This document shows positions 19,609-29,614 of a DNA stretch of 64,000 bases, piece after piece (position 1 is the stretch's first letter; the number at the start of each line of letters is the position of its first letter). The DNA lies in the NCBI RefSeq assembly GCF_013778325.1, contig NZ_JACEIB010000027.1:434001-498000 (forward strand), in the 5' to 3' direction. Origin of the DNA: Sphingomonas chungangi. Lineage in GTDB: Bacteria > Pseudomonadota > Alphaproteobacteria > Sphingomonadales > Sphingomonadaceae. A model generated the notes under the pieces. That model did no database searches and was not told the origin of the DNA. It saw nothing but the letters and a program-made list of their open reading frames with translations. Position numbers and translations under genes: made by a program.

Positions 19609-21558
19609 ATGCTTTCGATCTTCCGCAACAACCCCAAGATCGTGATCGCGATCTTCGCCATCGTCACGATCGCCTTCGTCGTGACGCTCGTCGACAAGGG
19701 GGGGATGTCCGGCTTCACCGGCGGCGGAAGCGGATCGAGCACCGGCGCGATCGCCACGATCGGCGACACCAGCATCTCGGCGGACGATCTGGAGCAGCAG
19801 GTCCGCAACCGCTTCGCCCAGGCACAACAGCAGCAGCCGACGCTCGACATGCCGACCTTCCTGTCGGGCGGCACGTTCGAGCAGCTCGTCGATCAGTCGA
19901 TCGGCGCCACCGCGATGGAGCAATATGCCCGCCAGATCGGCCTCGCCGCCAGCGACAAGCAGATCAACGGCCAGATCGCGGGCATCCCCGCCTTCCACGG
20001 GCCGGACGGCAAGTTCAGCCAGCAGCTGTACGAAGGCGCGCTCCAGCAGCAGCATCTGACCGACAAATCGGTACGCGCCGATATCGGCGGCACCATCCTG
20101 CGCCAGATGATCTACCTGCCCGTCACCGGCGCGCAGACACTGCCGGACGGGCTGGTGAAGCCCTATGCCAATCTGTTCATGGAAACCCGTTCGGGCGAGA
20201 TCGGCTTCGTGCCGATCAGCGCGACGCAGGGCAGCGTGACGCCGAGCGCCGCCGACCTGCAGGGCTTCTACAAGAGCCACATCGCCGTCTACACCACGCC
20301 CGAGCTTCGCACGCTGCGCTACGCGCTGCTGGGCCGCGAGCAGGTGGCGGCGAAGGCGATCCCGACCGATGCCGAGATCAAGCAGGTCTATGACGCCAAT
20401 CCGGACAAATATGCCGCGCGCGAAACCCGCGACCTGAGCCAGGTGGTGCTGCCCGACGAGGCCAAGGCCAAGGCTTTCAAGGCCTCGGTCGCGGGCGGCA
20501 AGAGCTTCGCCGAGGCCGCGCAGGCCGCCGGCTTTAGCGCCGCCGACACCGGCGTCGGCGTCAAGACGCAGAACCAGTTCGCCCAGCAGGCCGGCGCGGC
20601 CGTCGCTGCCGCCGCCTTCGCGGCCCCTCAGGGCGGCGTCACCGATCCCGTGAAGTCCGATTTCGGCTGGGTCGTCGTGAAGGTGAACGCGGTGAGCAAG
20701 ATCGCCGCCACGCCCTATGACACCGCCAAGGCCCAGATCGCCGGCGATCTCGTCAAGACCAAGCAGGACAAGGCGCTGTCCGATCTGGTCGCCAAGGTGC
20801 AGGACGCGCTGGACAACGGCCAGGGCTTCGCGGACATCGTCAAGGCGAACGGCCTCGCCATCGTCGAGAGCCCGGCGGTGTCGGCCGCCGGCCAGATCCC
20901 CGGCCAGCCCGCGTTCAAGCCCGCGCCCGATCTGCTGCCGCTGCTCCAGCCCGGCTTCAAGGCCAATCCGGACGATCCCGCCTCGGTGCAGCCGATCACG
21001 CCCGACGAGCGCTACGCGCTGCTCGCGGTCGGCCACGTCACGCCGTCGGCGCCGATCCCCTTCGCGCAGGTGCAGGATCGCGTGAAGGCGGACTTCGTCG
21101 CGTCGCGCGCCAACGATCAGGCCAAGGCGATCGCCACCGCGCTGCAGGCCAAGGTGAAGGCCGGCACCAGCATGGCCGAAGCCTTCGCGCATGCGCCGGT
21201 GAAGCTCGATGCGCCCAAGCCGACGGAGGGCCGCCGCATCGATCTCGCCCGGATGCAGGGCAACATCCCGCCGCCGGTCGCCGCTCTGTTCAGCACGACG
21301 CTCGGCTCGGCCCAGCTGGTCGCCGCGCCGGGCGGCCAGGGCTGGTACGTCGTGCATGTCGGCAAGGTGACGCCCGCCGACGACAAGGCGCTGGCACCCG
21401 CCATCCAGGAAGCGCGCAACCACTTCCTGCCGGCGGCCAACGACGAATATCTCCAGCAATTGTCGACGGCAGCGAAGATCGCGGTCGGCGCCAAGCGGGA
21501 CGAGGGCGCCATCCAGGGCGTGCGCGCGAAGCTGCTCGGCGCGACGCCGGCCCAGTGA
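19609..21558 (+). CDS. ppiD: Periplasmic peptidylprolyl isomerase, SurA N-terminal/PpiD family
   Basis: Membrane-anchored periplasmic folding factor. MLSIFRNNPKIVIAIFAIVT begins the single N-terminal membrane helix (to about residue 30). The SurA-like N-terminal domain follows (residues 60-170). A parvulin domain lies near 250-360, with ETRDLSQVVLPDEAKAKAF and KSDFGWVVVKV. 649 residues. The ATG at 19609 directly begins the anchor, so earlier starts are rejected. Its stop overlaps the trpE GTG start (GTGA), and this ppiD-trpE coupling links envelope folding to the trp genes. Confidence 0.92.
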   Translation: MLSIFRNNPKIVIAIFAIVTIAFVVTLVDKGGMSGFTGGGSGSSTGAIATIGDTSISADDLEQQVRNRFAQAQQQQPTLDMPTFLSGGTFEQLVDQSIGATAMEQYARQIGLAASDKQINGQIAGIPAFHGPDGKFSQQLYEGALQQQHLTDKSVRADIGGTILRQMIYLPVTGAQTLPDGLVKPYANLFMETRSGEIGFVPISATQGSVTPSAADLQGFYKSHIAVYTTPELRTLRYALLGREQVAAKAIPTDAEIKQVYDANPDKYAARETRDLSQVVLPDEAKAKAFKASVAGGKSFAEAAQAAGFSAADTGVGVKTQNQFAQQAGAAVAAAAFAAPQGGVTDPVKSDFGWVVVKVNAVSKIAATPYDTAKAQIAGDLVKTKQDKALSDLVAKVQDALDNGQGFADIVKANGLAIVESPAVSAAGQIPGQPAFKPAPDLLPLLQPGFKANPDDPASVQPITPDERYALLAVGHVTPSAPIPFAQVQDRVKADFVASRANDQAKAIATALQAKVKAGTSMAEAFAHAPVKLDAPKPTEGRRIDLARMQGNIPPPVAALFSTTLGSAQLVAAPGGQGWYVVHVGKVTPADDKALAPAIQEARNHFLPAANDEYLQQLSTAAKIAVGAKRDEGAIQGVRAKLLGATPAQ

Positions 21559-23072
21559 ATCCGAAGGACGTGAGCGACGCCGCCGCCGATCAGCGCGCCG
21601 CCGAGGCGCTGGCCTCCGGCCGCCCGGCGCTCGTCTGGCGGCGGCAGATCGCGGATACCGAAACGCCGGTCTCGGCCGCGCTCAAGCTGATCGAGCCGGG
21701 GCGCGGCGACTATCTGCTCGAATCGGTGGAGGGCGGGCGCACCCGCGGCCGCCACTCGATGATCGGACTGGCTCCCGACCTCGTCTTCCGTGCACGCGGT
21801 CGCGAGGCGGCGATCAACCCGCGCTGGCTGGCGGATCGTGAGGCGTTCGGCCCTTGCGAGGGCGACAGCCTTTCGGCGCTCCGCGCGCTGGTCGGCCGCT
21901 GCCGGATGGACGTGCCGGAGGGGCTGCCCAAGGCCCTCGCCTGCCTGGTCGGCTATTTCGCATACGAGACGGTCGGGCTGGTCGAGGATCTGCCCCGCCC
22001 CGCCCCCAATCCGCTCGACCTGCCCGACATGCTGTTCGTGCGGCCGAGCCTGATCCTGCTGTTCGATCGCCTGACCGACGAGCTCTTCTGGGTCGCGCCG
22101 GTGTGGCCGGACACGGGCGGCACGATGGCACAGGCGCTGGAGCGGATCGAGACGGCGCAGGCGCGGCTCGCGCAGCCGGTGCCGGCAGCCTCACGCATCG
22201 CCGCCGAGCCGAGCGAGGCGGGCCTGACATCCACGCTCCCCGCCGGCCGCTACGGCGCAATGGTCGCCGCCGCCAAGGACTACATCGCCGCCGGCGACAT
22301 CTTCCAGGTGGTGCTGGCGCAGCGTTTCACTCGGCCGTTCCCGCTGCCGCCTTTCGATCTCTACCGGGCGCTCAGGCGGATCAACCCTTCGCCCTTCCTC
22401 TATTTCCTCGATCTCCCGGGCTTCGCGCTGATCGGCTCCAGCCCCGAAATCCTCGTCCGCGCCCGCGATGGCGAGGTGACGATCCGCCCGATCGCAGGCA
22501 CCCGCCCTCGTGGCAAGACCGACGCCGAGGACGCCGCGCGGCGCGAGGAACTGCTCGCCGATCCGAAGGAGCGCGCCGAGCATCTGATGCTGCTCGATCT
22601 CGGCCGCAACGATGTCGGCCGGGTGGCAGCGGCGGGCACCGTGACGGTGACGGAGAGCTATACGGTCGAGCTCTACAGCCACGTCATGCACATCGTCTCG
22701 AACGTGACCGGCCGGCTCGATCCGAACAAGGACGCGATCGACGCCTTGCTCGGCGGCTTTCCGGCGGGCACGGTGTCGGGGGCGCCCAAGGTGCGCGCCT
22801 GCGAGATCATCGCCGAACTGGAGCCCGAGACGCGCGGCGCCTATGCCGGTGGCGTCGGCTATTTCTCGCCCGACGGATCGATGGACAGCTGCATCGTATT
22901 GAGGACGGCGGTGGTGAAGAACGGTGTGATGCACGTCCAGGCCGGCGCCGGCATCGTCGCGGACAGCGATCCCGCCTCCGAACAGCGCGAGTGCGAGGCG
23001 AAGGCCGGGGCTTTGTTCGCGGCGGCGCGCGAGGCCGAGGCACGGTCGCTGGACGCGGGCTACGGCCAATAG
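21555..23072 (+). CDS. trpE: Anthranilate synthase component I
   Basis: Uses chorismate plus ammonia from TrpG to make anthranilate, the first step of tryptophan synthesis. The C-terminal chorismate-binding domain is intact: KDYIAAGDIFQVVLAQRFTR, PIAGTRPRGKTDAED, LDLGRNDVGRVA, GTVSGAPKVRACEI and GGVGYFSPDGSMDSCI. The N-terminal regulatory region has LLESVEGGRTRGRHSMIG, the tryptophan-binding feedback site region. 505 residues. The GTG start overlaps the ppiD stop by four bases. No leader peptide or attenuator is visible. Confidence 0.96.
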   Translation: MNPKDVSDAAADQRAAEALASGRPALVWRRQIADTETPVSAALKLIEPGRGDYLLESVEGGRTRGRHSMIGLAPDLVFRARGREAAINPRWLADREAFGPCEGDSLSALRALVGRCRMDVPEGLPKALACLVGYFAYETVGLVEDLPRPAPNPLDLPDMLFVRPSLILLFDRLTDELFWVAPVWPDTGGTMAQALERIETAQARLAQPVPAASRIAAEPSEAGLTSTLPAGRYGAMVAAAKDYIAAGDIFQVVLAQRFTRPFPLPPFDLYRALRRINPSPFLYFLDLPGFALIGSSPEILVRARDGEVTIRPIAGTRPRGKTDAEDAARREELLADPKERAEHLMLLDLGRNDVGRVAAAGTVTVTESYTVELYSHVMHIVSNVTGRLDPNKDAIDALLGGFPAGTVSGAPKVRACEIIAELEPETRGAYAGGVGYFSPDGSMDSCIVLRTAVVKNGVMHVQAGAGIVADSDPASEQRECEAKAGALFAAAREAEARSLDAGYGQ

Positions 23073-23099
23073 CAACTCGCCGCAAAACCGGTATCAAAC

Positions 23100-23114
23100 T
23101 TAACTATCCCTTAG
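23100..23114 (+). promoter_or_regulatory. Candidate CtrA binding site upstream of the chemotaxis receptor gene
   Basis: TTAA-CTATCCC-TTAG matches the CtrA consensus TTAA-N7-TTAA except for the last base. It lies 25 bases before the ATG of the receptor gene. CtrA controls motility genes in many alphaproteobacteria, which makes the placement reasonable. Confidence 0.4.
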
Positions 23115-23139
23115 TCGAAACCGCCGCACAAAGCGGGCC

Positions 23140-24540
23140 ATGTTCATGGACAACGGCCCGACCCAACTCGCGAACACCGTGCGCAAGGCGGCCAAGCTGT
23201 CCGGCGACCTCGGCATTCGCACGCTCGATCTGCAGGCGAACATCGCCGCATTGGCCGAGCGCGTCACCGAACAGGCCGCCACCGTCGAGCGGATCGGCCT
23301 CGACACCGATCGGCTCGAGCGCGATCAGCAGGCCGTCTCGATCGCCGCGCGCGAGGCCAAGGAGAAGGCGTCCGCCGCCTCCACGGTGATCGACGATTCG
23401 ACGCGCCGCCTTTCCGCCGCCAACGCCAACGTCGTCGAGCTCATCGATCAGGTCAGCCAGATCCACGCTGGCCTCGGCAGCTTCAACGCCGCGCTCGCCT
23501 CGGTGGCGCAGGTGACCGAGGCGATCAGCCGCATCACCAGCCAGGTCAACCTGCTCGCGCTCAACGCCACGATCGAGGCGGCGCGCGCGGGCGACGCCGG
23601 GCGCGGCTTCGCGGTGGTGGCGCAGGAGGTGAAGAAGCTCGCGCTGGAGACGGCTTCCGCCACCCAGAAGATCGACCAGGCGGTGAAGGGTCTGACCGTC
23701 GAGGCCGACGTGATGCTCCACCGCATCGAGAGCGGCGTCGACAAGGCCCGCGCCGCGCACACCGGCACCCGCCAGATCGAGGCGATGACCGCCGAGGTGG
23801 GCGGGCTGATGCAGGGCCTGAGCGGCGACACCGACGCGGTCGCGCGGTCGATGGAATCGATCGTCGGATCGGTCTCGGGCGTGCGCCACGGCATCGGCGC
23901 GCTGGGCGACACCAGCAGCGACAACGCCACCGATCTCAACCAACTCAGCCGCCTGCTGAGCAGCGTGTCGGACGATACCAACGCGCTGCTCCAATATATC
24001 GCCGAGAGCGCGGTCGACATTCCCGATTCGCCCTACATCCGCTTCGCCACCGACATGGCCGCCGATATCGCCACCAAGATCGAGGGCGCGATCGCCGAAG
24101 GCCGAGTCACGCTCGCCGAGGTGATGAGCGAGAATTACCGGCCGATCGTGGGCAGCCATCCGCAGAAATACGATCATCCGATCGTGCCGTTCGTGGTGCC
24201 GGCGGCACGGCCGCACCAGGAGGCGGCGCGCAGGCTGCCTGGCTTCTTCGGCCTGACCGTCACCGATCGCAACGCGTTCGGCCCGGTGGCGATGCCCGAG
24301 CGCTCGCAGCCCGAGCGGCAGGACAAGGCGTGGAACGAGGAATATAGCCGCCACCAGCAGATCTTCGCGTTCGCCGATACCGTGCAGCAGTGCAAGACGA
24401 CCCAGCCCTTCCTGATCAAGGCCTACCGCCGGCCGATCGCATCCGGGGGCGTGATGCTGCTCAAGCAGGTGATCGCCTCGATCCATGTCGGCGGGCGGCA
24501 TTGGGGCATCCTGCAGCTCGCCTATCAGGATCAGGGGTAA
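23140..24540 (+). CDS. Soluble methyl-accepting chemotaxis protein
   Basis: Chemoreceptor-type signalling protein, 466 residues, with no membrane segment. A coiled-coil N-terminal half contains the MCP signalling hairpin near residues 125-175: [40 protein letters not shown]. After a helical linker, the C-terminal 140 residues form a globular module with [33 protein letters not shown] and [15 protein letters not shown], which resembles the Cache-like domain found at the ends of some PAS-type receptors. It interrupts the usual trpE-trpG neighbourhood and has a CtrA-like box upstream. Probably cytoplasmic sensing; the ligand is unknown. Confidence 0.88.
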   Translation: MFMDNGPTQLANTVRKAAKLSGDLGIRTLDLQANIAALAERVTEQAATVERIGLDTDRLERDQQAVSIAAREAKEKASAASTVIDDSTRRLSAANANVVELIDQVSQIHAGLGSFNAALASVAQVTEAISRITSQVNLLALNATIEAARAGDAGRGFAVVAQEVKKLALETASATQKIDQAVKGLTVEADVMLHRIESGVDKARAAHTGTRQIEAMTAEVGGLMQGLSGDTDAVARSMESIVGSVSGVRHGIGALGDTSSDNATDLNQLSRLLSSVSDDTNALLQYIAESAVDIPDSPYIRFATDMAADIATKIEGAIAEGRVTLAEVMSENYRPIVGSHPQKYDHPIVPFVVPAARPHQEAARRLPGFFGLTVTDRNAFGPVAMPERSQPERQDKAWNEEYSRHQQIFAFADTVQQCKTTQPFLIKAYRRPIASGGVMLLKQVIASIHVGGRHWGILQLAYQDQG

Positions 24541-24561
24541 CCTCGGAAGAAACTCCATCAG

Positions 24562-24688
24562 CCGTTCGTGCTGAGGAGCCACTGAGCGCAGTCGAAGCGG
24601 CGTCTCGAAGCACAGCCGCAACGCAAGCCCTTCGAGATGGGCCTTCGACTGCGCTCCGCTCCGCTCAGTCCCTCCTCAGGGCGAACGG
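24562..24688. repeat. Dispersed palindromic repeat (copy C)
   Basis: Inverted repeat starting CCGTTCGTGCTGAGGAGCCA and ending CTCCTCAGGGCGAACGG. Inner parts include GCGCAGTCGAAG and CTTCGACTGCGC, and between them GTCTCGAAGC...CCTTCGAGATGG. Lies between the chemotaxis receptor and trpG. Longer than copies B, E and F; related to copies D and G. Confidence 0.85.
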
Positions 24689-24754
24689 GGTTGGAGCCGC
24701 CAACAAGCTTTCCTTCCTTGCACTCGCGCCCTTCCGCGCTAAGTCGCGAGGATC

Positions 24755-25348
24755 ATGATCCTCGTCATCGACAATTACGACAGCTTCACCTGGAACCTGG
24801 TGCACTACCTCCAGGAGCTCGGTGCCGCCGTGGAGGTGGTGCGCAACGACGCGATCGGCGTAGGCCAGGCGATGTCGAGCGGGGCGGACGCCTTCCTGAT
24901 CTCGCCCGGCCCCTGCACGCCCAACGAGGCCGGGATCAGCCTCGATCTCGTCGCCGCCTGCGTGGAGGACCGCAGGCCGCTGCTCGGCGTGTGCCTCGGC
25001 CACCAGTCGATCGGGCAGAGCTTTGGCGGCACCGTCTCCCGCGCGCGGCAGTTGATGCACGGCAAGACCAGCCTCGTCAGCCATGACGGCACCGGCCTGT
25101 TCGCAGGCCTGCCCTCGCCCTTCACCGGCACCCGCTATCATTCGCTGATCGTCGAGGAAGCGGGCCTGCCGCCGGAGCTGATCGTCAACGCGCGCAGCGA
25201 GGACGGCACGATCATGGGCTTCCGCCACGTGGAGCTGCCGATCCACGGAGTCCAGTTCCACCCCGAAAGCATCGCCACCGAACATGGCCATGCGATGCTG
25301 GCCAATTTCATGCGGGCGGCGGGCATCCCCGTGCTGGAACGGGCATGA
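24755..25348 (+). CDS. trpG: Anthranilate synthase component II (glutamine amidotransferase)
   Basis: Supplies ammonia from glutamine to TrpE, and often also serves PabB. Class I amidotransferase triad: Cys in [17 protein letters not shown], His and Glu in [25 protein letters not shown] and [19 protein letters not shown] mark the family. 197 residues. GAGGATC precedes the ATG. Begins the trpG-NAGPA-like-trpD-trpC-moaC-moeA run, with start/stop overlaps nearly throughout. Confidence 0.95.
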   Translation: MILVIDNYDSFTWNLVHYLQELGAAVEVVRNDAIGVGQAMSSGADAFLISPGPCTPNEAGISLDLVAACVEDRRPLLGVCLGHQSIGQSFGGTVSRARQLMHGKTSLVSHDGTGLFAGLPSPFTGTRYHSLIVEEAGLPPELIVNARSEDGTIMGFRHVELPIHGVQFHPESIATEHGHAMLANFMRAAGIPVLERA

Positions 25349-26097
25349 TCGCGCGGGCGGCCCTGATCCTCGCGTTCGGGCTGCTGCCCTCGGCCGCGCT
25401 CGCCTGGACCAAGCCGCCGCCCGACGATGCCTGCCGCCCGGCCCAGTTCGAGGGCGCCCAATTCACGCTCTGCAAGGCCGTGCCCGGCAAGCAGACGCTC
25501 CGTCTCGTCGATCGCGGGCCGGACGGCAAGCCGCTGCGCCGCTTCGCGAAGCTCAAGGCGCTCGGCGGCAAAGCCTCGGTCGCCTTCGCGATGAATGCCG
25601 GCATGTTCGATGCGAGGGGCCTGCCGGTAGGCCTGCTGGTGATCGACGGCAAGCAGGAGAAGCCGCTCAGCCGGAAGAAGGGCTCGGGCAACTTCTACTT
25701 GAAACCCAACGGGGTATTCTACGAGGATGCCACAGGATGGCATGTCGCCGATACCGACACATATGCCACCGACCAGCATGACGGCCTGCGCTTCGCCACC
25801 CAGTCCGGCCCGATGCTGCTGGTGGACGGCGCGTTAAACCCGCAGATCAACGCCAACGGCCCTTCGCAGAAGCGGCGCAACGGCGTCTGCGTCGATGAAA
25901 AAGGCGTGGCCTGGTTCGCGATCAGCGAGGCGCCGGTCTCGTTCGGCCGCTTCGCCCGCCTGTTCCGCGACAAGCTCGCCTGCAAGGACGCGCTCTATCT
26001 CGACGGCACCGTCTCCAGCCTGTGGGACCCGGCCGCCGACCGGCTCGATGCCCGCGCCCCGCTCGGCCCGATTGTCGTCGCCGAGCAAAGCAAGTAG
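25345..26097 (+). CDS. Exported phosphodiester glycosidase (NAGPA/DUF2233) family protein
   Basis: 250-residue protein with a signal peptide ([20 protein letters not shown]). The NAGPA/DUF2233 fold is indicated by [54 protein letters not shown] and [20 protein letters not shown]. Members of this family cleave sugar phosphodiesters or bind cell-envelope sugars; the substrate here is unknown. Its ATG overlaps the trpG stop (ATGA) and trpD follows after 12 bases, so an envelope enzyme is embedded in the tryptophan operon. Confidence 0.85.
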   Translation: MIARAALILAFGLLPSAALAWTKPPPDDACRPAQFEGAQFTLCKAVPGKQTLRLVDRGPDGKPLRRFAKLKALGGKASVAFAMNAGMFDARGLPVGLLVIDGKQEKPLSRKKGSGNFYLKPNGVFYEDATGWHVADTDTYATDQHDGLRFATQSGPMLLVDGALNPQINANGPSQKRRNGVCVDEKGVAWFAISEAPVSFGRFARLFRDKLACKDALYLDGTVSSLWDPAADRLDARAPLGPIVVAEQSK

Positions 26098-26109
26098 CGC
26101 GCTCGCACG

Positions 26110-27105
26110 ATGACAGAGGTCGCCCTGCTTCCCGATCCCGCCACGCCGCTCGAGTTCGAGACGGCCGAGGCCGCCTTCGCCGACATCCTCGACGGCCGCG
26201 TGCCCGAAGAAGCGATCATCCGGTTCATCACCGATCTGACGCTGCGCGAGGAGACCGCTACCGAGATCGCCGCCGCCGCCCGGGCTCTCCGCGAGCGGAT
26301 GATCGAGGTGAAGGCGCCGGCGGGCGCGATCGACGTCTGCGGCACCGGCGGCGACGGCGCGCACAGTCTCAACATCTCCACCGCCGTCGCGATCGTGGTG
26401 GCGGCCGCCGGCGTGCCGGTCGCCAAGCACGGCAACCGCGCCGCCTCCTCCAAGGCGGGCGCCGCCGACACGCTGGAGGCGCTCGGCCTGAACCTCGACA
26501 GGGCCGCAGCGACGGCCGAGGAGTCCCTGGAAGAACTGGGTTTGGCGTTCCTCTTCGCGCAGACCCACCATCCCGCGCTCGGCAAGCTCGCGCCGGTGCG
26601 CAAGGCGATCGGACGGCGGACGATCTTCAACATCGTCGGCCCGCTGTGCAATCCCGGCCGCGTCACCCGCCAGTTGATGGGCGTGGCACGCACCGACTAT
26701 CTCGGCACCGTCGCCCGCGCGCTCGATCTGCTCGGCACCGAGAGCGCGATGATCGTGGCCGGCGACGAGGGTCTGGACGAGCTCTCGATCGCGGGCGGCA
26801 GCCGGATCATCCGCCTGGGCGCGATCGGCGACCGCGAGGAGCATGTCGTCCCCGGCGACGTCGGCGTGGAGCCGCATCCGCTCACCGCGATTCGGGGCGG
26901 AGACTCCGCCTACAACGCCGCCGCGCTCGCCCGGCTGCTGCAGGGCGAGGCCGGGCCGTATCGCGACGCGGTGCTGCTCAACGCCTCGGCGGCGCTGATC
27001 GTCGCCGGGCGTACCACCGACTGGCAGGAAGGCGCCGATATCGCCGGCGAAGCGATCGACGACGGATCGGCCGAACGCCTGCTCCAGCGCTGGATCGCCT
27101 TCTGA
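26110..27105 (+). CDS. trpD: Anthranilate phosphoribosyltransferase
   Basis: Transfers phosphoribose from PRPP to anthranilate. [20 protein letters not shown] is the PRPP-binding glycine-rich motif. [40 protein letters not shown] and [14 protein letters not shown] are the other family blocks. 331 residues. Its stop shares one base with the trpC ATG (TGATG), giving tight coupling. Confidence 0.96.
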   Translation: MTEVALLPDPATPLEFETAEAAFADILDGRVPEEAIIRFITDLTLREETATEIAAAARALRERMIEVKAPAGAIDVCGTGGDGAHSLNISTAVAIVVAAAGVPVAKHGNRAASSKAGAADTLEALGLNLDRAAATAEESLEELGLAFLFAQTHHPALGKLAPVRKAIGRRTIFNIVGPLCNPGRVTRQLMGVARTDYLGTVARALDLLGTESAMIVAGDEGLDELSIAGGSRIIRLGAIGDREEHVVPGDVGVEPHPLTAIRGGDSAYNAAALARLLQGEAGPYRDAVLLNASAALIVAGRTTDWQEGADIAGEAIDDGSAERLLQRWIAF

Positions 27106-27896
27106 TGGGCACCGTTCTCGACAGGATCATCGAGACCACTCGCGCCGAGGTGGCTCGCCGCAGCGCTGAGACAACGCTCTCCGCGCTCGAGGCAACGGCG
27201 CGCGCACAGCAGCCCCCGCGCGGCTTCGCGGCGGCGCTCTCGCGCAAGGCCGACACAGGCCACGCGCTGATCGCGGAAATCAAGAAAGCATCGCCCTCCA
27301 AGGGATTGATCCGCGAGGATTTCGATCCCCCAGCCCATGCCCGCGATTATGAGGCGGGTGGCGCCGCCTGCCTCTCGGTGCTGACCGACAAGCCCTTCTT
27401 CCGGGGCGACGAGGAGTATCTGATCGCGGCGCGGGCGGCCTGCTCGCTGCCGGCGATCCGCAAGGATTTCATGGTCGATCCCTGGCAGGTCGCCGAGGCG
27501 CGCGCGATCGGGGCGGACGCGATCCTGATCATCGTCGCCGCGCTCGACGACGGTGCCATGGCGGAAATCGAGGCGGCCGCGATCGATCATGGCATGGACG
27601 CGCTGATCGAGGTGCATGACGAGGCCGAGCTGGAGCGCGCGCTGCGGCTCAAGTCCCGGCTGATCGGCGTGAACAACCGCGATCTGCGCGACTTCACCGT
27701 CGATCTCGGCCGCACGGAGACGCTGGCGAAGCTTATGCCGGCCGGCACGCAGATCGTCGCCGAAAGCGGCCTCGCCACCAAGGCCGATCTCGACCGGCTG
27801 GCGGCCGCCGGCATCCACCGCTTCCTCGTCGGCGAGACGCTGATGCGGCAGGCCGACGTGGCGGCGGCGACGCGCACGCTGCTGACGGGCGTATGA
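27105..27896 (+). CDS. trpC: Indole-3-glycerol phosphate synthase
   Basis: Closes the indole ring from carboxyphenylamino-deoxyribulose phosphate. The TIM-barrel motifs are [20 protein letters not shown] (catalytic Lys and Glu region), [47 protein letters not shown] and [15 protein letters not shown]. 263 residues, monofunctional (no fused TrpF). Starts within the trpD stop. trpF, trpB and trpA are not in the window, as is usual when they form a separate cluster. Confidence 0.96.
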   Translation: MGTVLDRIIETTRAEVARRSAETTLSALEATARAQQPPRGFAAALSRKADTGHALIAEIKKASPSKGLIREDFDPPAHARDYEAGGAACLSVLTDKPFFRGDEEYLIAARAACSLPAIRKDFMVDPWQVAEARAIGADAILIIVAALDDGAMAEIEAAAIDHGMDALIEVHDEAELERALRLKSRLIGVNNRDLRDFTVDLGRTETLAKLMPAGTQIVAESGLATKADLDRLAAAGIHRFLVGETLMRQADVAAATRTLLTGV

Positions 27897-28360
27897 GCGG
27901 CCTTACCCATCTCGATGAAGATGGGGCCGCTCGCATGGTCGACGTCTCCGCCAAGCCCGCCACCGCGCGCGCGGCGACCGCCTCCGGCCGCATCACCATG
28001 TCGGCGCAAGCCGCCGCCGCCATCCGCGATGGCGCGGTGAAGAAGGGCGACGTGCTCGCCGTCGCACGGGTGGCGGGGATCATGGCGGCCAAGCGCACCG
28101 CCGATCTCATTCCGCTCTGCCATCCGCTGCCACTCTCGGGCGTGACGCTGGACCTCGCGGTCGAGGCTGAGGGCGTCACCGCCACCGCGACGGCCCGCAC
28201 CACCCACAGCACCGGCGTGGAAATGGAAGCGATGACAGCCGTTTCCGCGGCACTCCTCACGATCTACGATATGGCCAAGGCGATCGATCGCGGCATGGTG
28301 ATCGGCGAAATCCGCCTGCTCACCAAATCAGGTGGGCGATCGGGCGACTGGCGGGCATGA
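27893..28360 (+). CDS. moaC: Cyclic pyranopterin monophosphate synthase accessory protein MoaC
   Basis: Converts the MoaA product to cyclic pyranopterin monophosphate in molybdenum cofactor synthesis. Family motifs: [20 protein letters not shown] near residue 12, [20 protein letters not shown] in the middle, and [20 protein letters not shown] with AKAID near the end. 155 residues. ATGA overlap with trpC upstream and with moeA downstream; the trpC-moaC-moeA-lexA order is one of the clues to lineage. Confidence 0.95.
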   Translation: MSGLTHLDEDGAARMVDVSAKPATARAATASGRITMSAQAAAAIRDGAVKKGDVLAVARVAGIMAAKRTADLIPLCHPLPLSGVTLDLAVEAEGVTATATARTTHSTGVEMEAMTAVSAALLTIYDMAKAIDRGMVIGEIRLLTKSGGRSGDWRA

Positions 28361-29544
28361 GCCTGCTGCCGGTCACCGACGCGCAGGCCCGCCTGCTCGC
28401 GCTGGCCTCTCCCCTGCCGGTCGAGACGGTATCGCTGGTCGATGCCGTCGGCCGCTGGTCGGTGGAGGACGTGCTCGCCCGGCGGGATCAGCCGAGCCAC
28501 GATCTCTCGGCGATGGACGGTTATGCGATCCGCTATGCCGAGCGCCCCGGGCCGTGGACCGTCGTCGGCGAAAGCGCGGCCGGTGCCGGCTACGACCGCC
28601 CGCTCCGCCCGCGCGAAGCCGCCCGCATCTTCACCGGCGCGCCCGTGCCCGAAGGCGCCGACTGCGTGCTGGTGCAGGAAGAGGCCGCGCGCGACGGCGA
28701 TCGACTCTCCATGACCGGCGAAGGGCCGCGCCGGATCGGCGGGAACATCCGCCCCAGGGCGATGGATTTCGGGCGCGACGCCCTGCTCGTCACGGCGGGC
28801 ACCCGGATCGATGCCCGTCACGTCGCGCTCGCCGGCATCGGCGGCCACGGCACGATCGCGGTGCGTCGCCGCCCCCGCATCGCCCTGATCTCCACCGGTG
28901 ACGAGCTGGTGCCGCTCGGCGCGCCGACGCCGGGCGCCAGCCTCCCCGCCTCCAACGCCGCGATGCTGGCGGCCCTGCTCGCCGACCGGCCGGCCGAGGT
29001 GCGCGATCACGGCGTCGTGCCCGACGATCTGGATCGCATCGCGCGGGCCTTCCGCGACGCCGCTGCCGAGGCCGATATCATCGTCACCACCGGCGGCGTC
29101 TCGGTCGGCGCCCGCGATCTCGTCCGACCGGCGCTGGAGCGGGCCGGGGCGACCCTCGATTTCTGGCGGGTTGCGATGAAGCCGGGCAAGCCGTTGCTGG
29201 CGGGCACGCTCGGCGACGCGATCGTGCTCGGCCTGCCCGGCAATCCGGTGTCCGCCTACGTCACTGCATGCCTGTTCCTGTTGCCGCTGATCGCGCGGAT
29301 GGGCGGAGCCGTCGATGCCCTGCCGAAGACGCGCACCGTCACGCTCGGCGCCGCCCTCCCCGCCAATGGCGAGCGGCAGGATTATCTGCGCGCGCGCATC
29401 GAGAACGGCCGCGCCTTCGCTCCCGATGGGCAGGATTCCGCCGCCCTGGTTGCGCTGGCGGCGGCGGACGGGTTGATCGTTCGTCCACCGCATGTTCCTC
29501 CGGCCGAAATCGGAGACTCGGCGGAAATGCTCGATCTCGGCTAG
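28357..29544 (+). CDS. moeA: Molybdopterin molybdotransferase
   Basis: Inserts molybdate into adenylylated molybdopterin. N-terminal motif [20 protein letters not shown]; the MoCF-biosynthesis domain has [28 protein letters not shown] and [14 protein letters not shown]; then [20 protein letters not shown]. The C-terminal domain IV ends [20 protein letters not shown]. 395 residues. Coupled to moaC by ATGA. Confidence 0.95.
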   Translation: MSLLPVTDAQARLLALASPLPVETVSLVDAVGRWSVEDVLARRDQPSHDLSAMDGYAIRYAERPGPWTVVGESAAGAGYDRPLRPREAARIFTGAPVPEGADCVLVQEEAARDGDRLSMTGEGPRRIGGNIRPRAMDFGRDALLVTAGTRIDARHVALAGIGGHGTIAVRRRPRIALISTGDELVPLGAPTPGASLPASNAAMLAALLADRPAEVRDHGVVPDDLDRIARAFRDAAAEADIIVTTGGVSVGARDLVRPALERAGATLDFWRVAMKPGKPLLAGTLGDAIVLGLPGNPVSAYVTACLFLLPLIARMGGAVDALPKTRTVTLGAALPANGERQDYLRARIENGRAFAPDGQDSAALVALAAADGLIVRPPHVPPAEIGDSAEMLDLG

Positions 29545-29555
29545 GTCGAGGGGCA

Positions 29556-29598
29556 TTGACAGGGTCGTTTCGGTTTCCTACACGTTCGCCATCCGTTC
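29556..29598 (+). promoter_or_regulatory. lexA promoter with LexA (SOS) operator
   Basis: TTGACA (29556-29561), 17-base spacer and TACACG (29579-29584) form a promoter. GTTC-GCCATCC-GTTC at 29584-29598 is an exact alphaproteobacterial LexA box overlapping the -10 and start-site region, 16 bases before the lexA ATG. This indicates that LexA represses its own gene. Confidence 0.85.
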
Positions 29599-29614
29599 CA
29601 GATAGGAATTGGCG

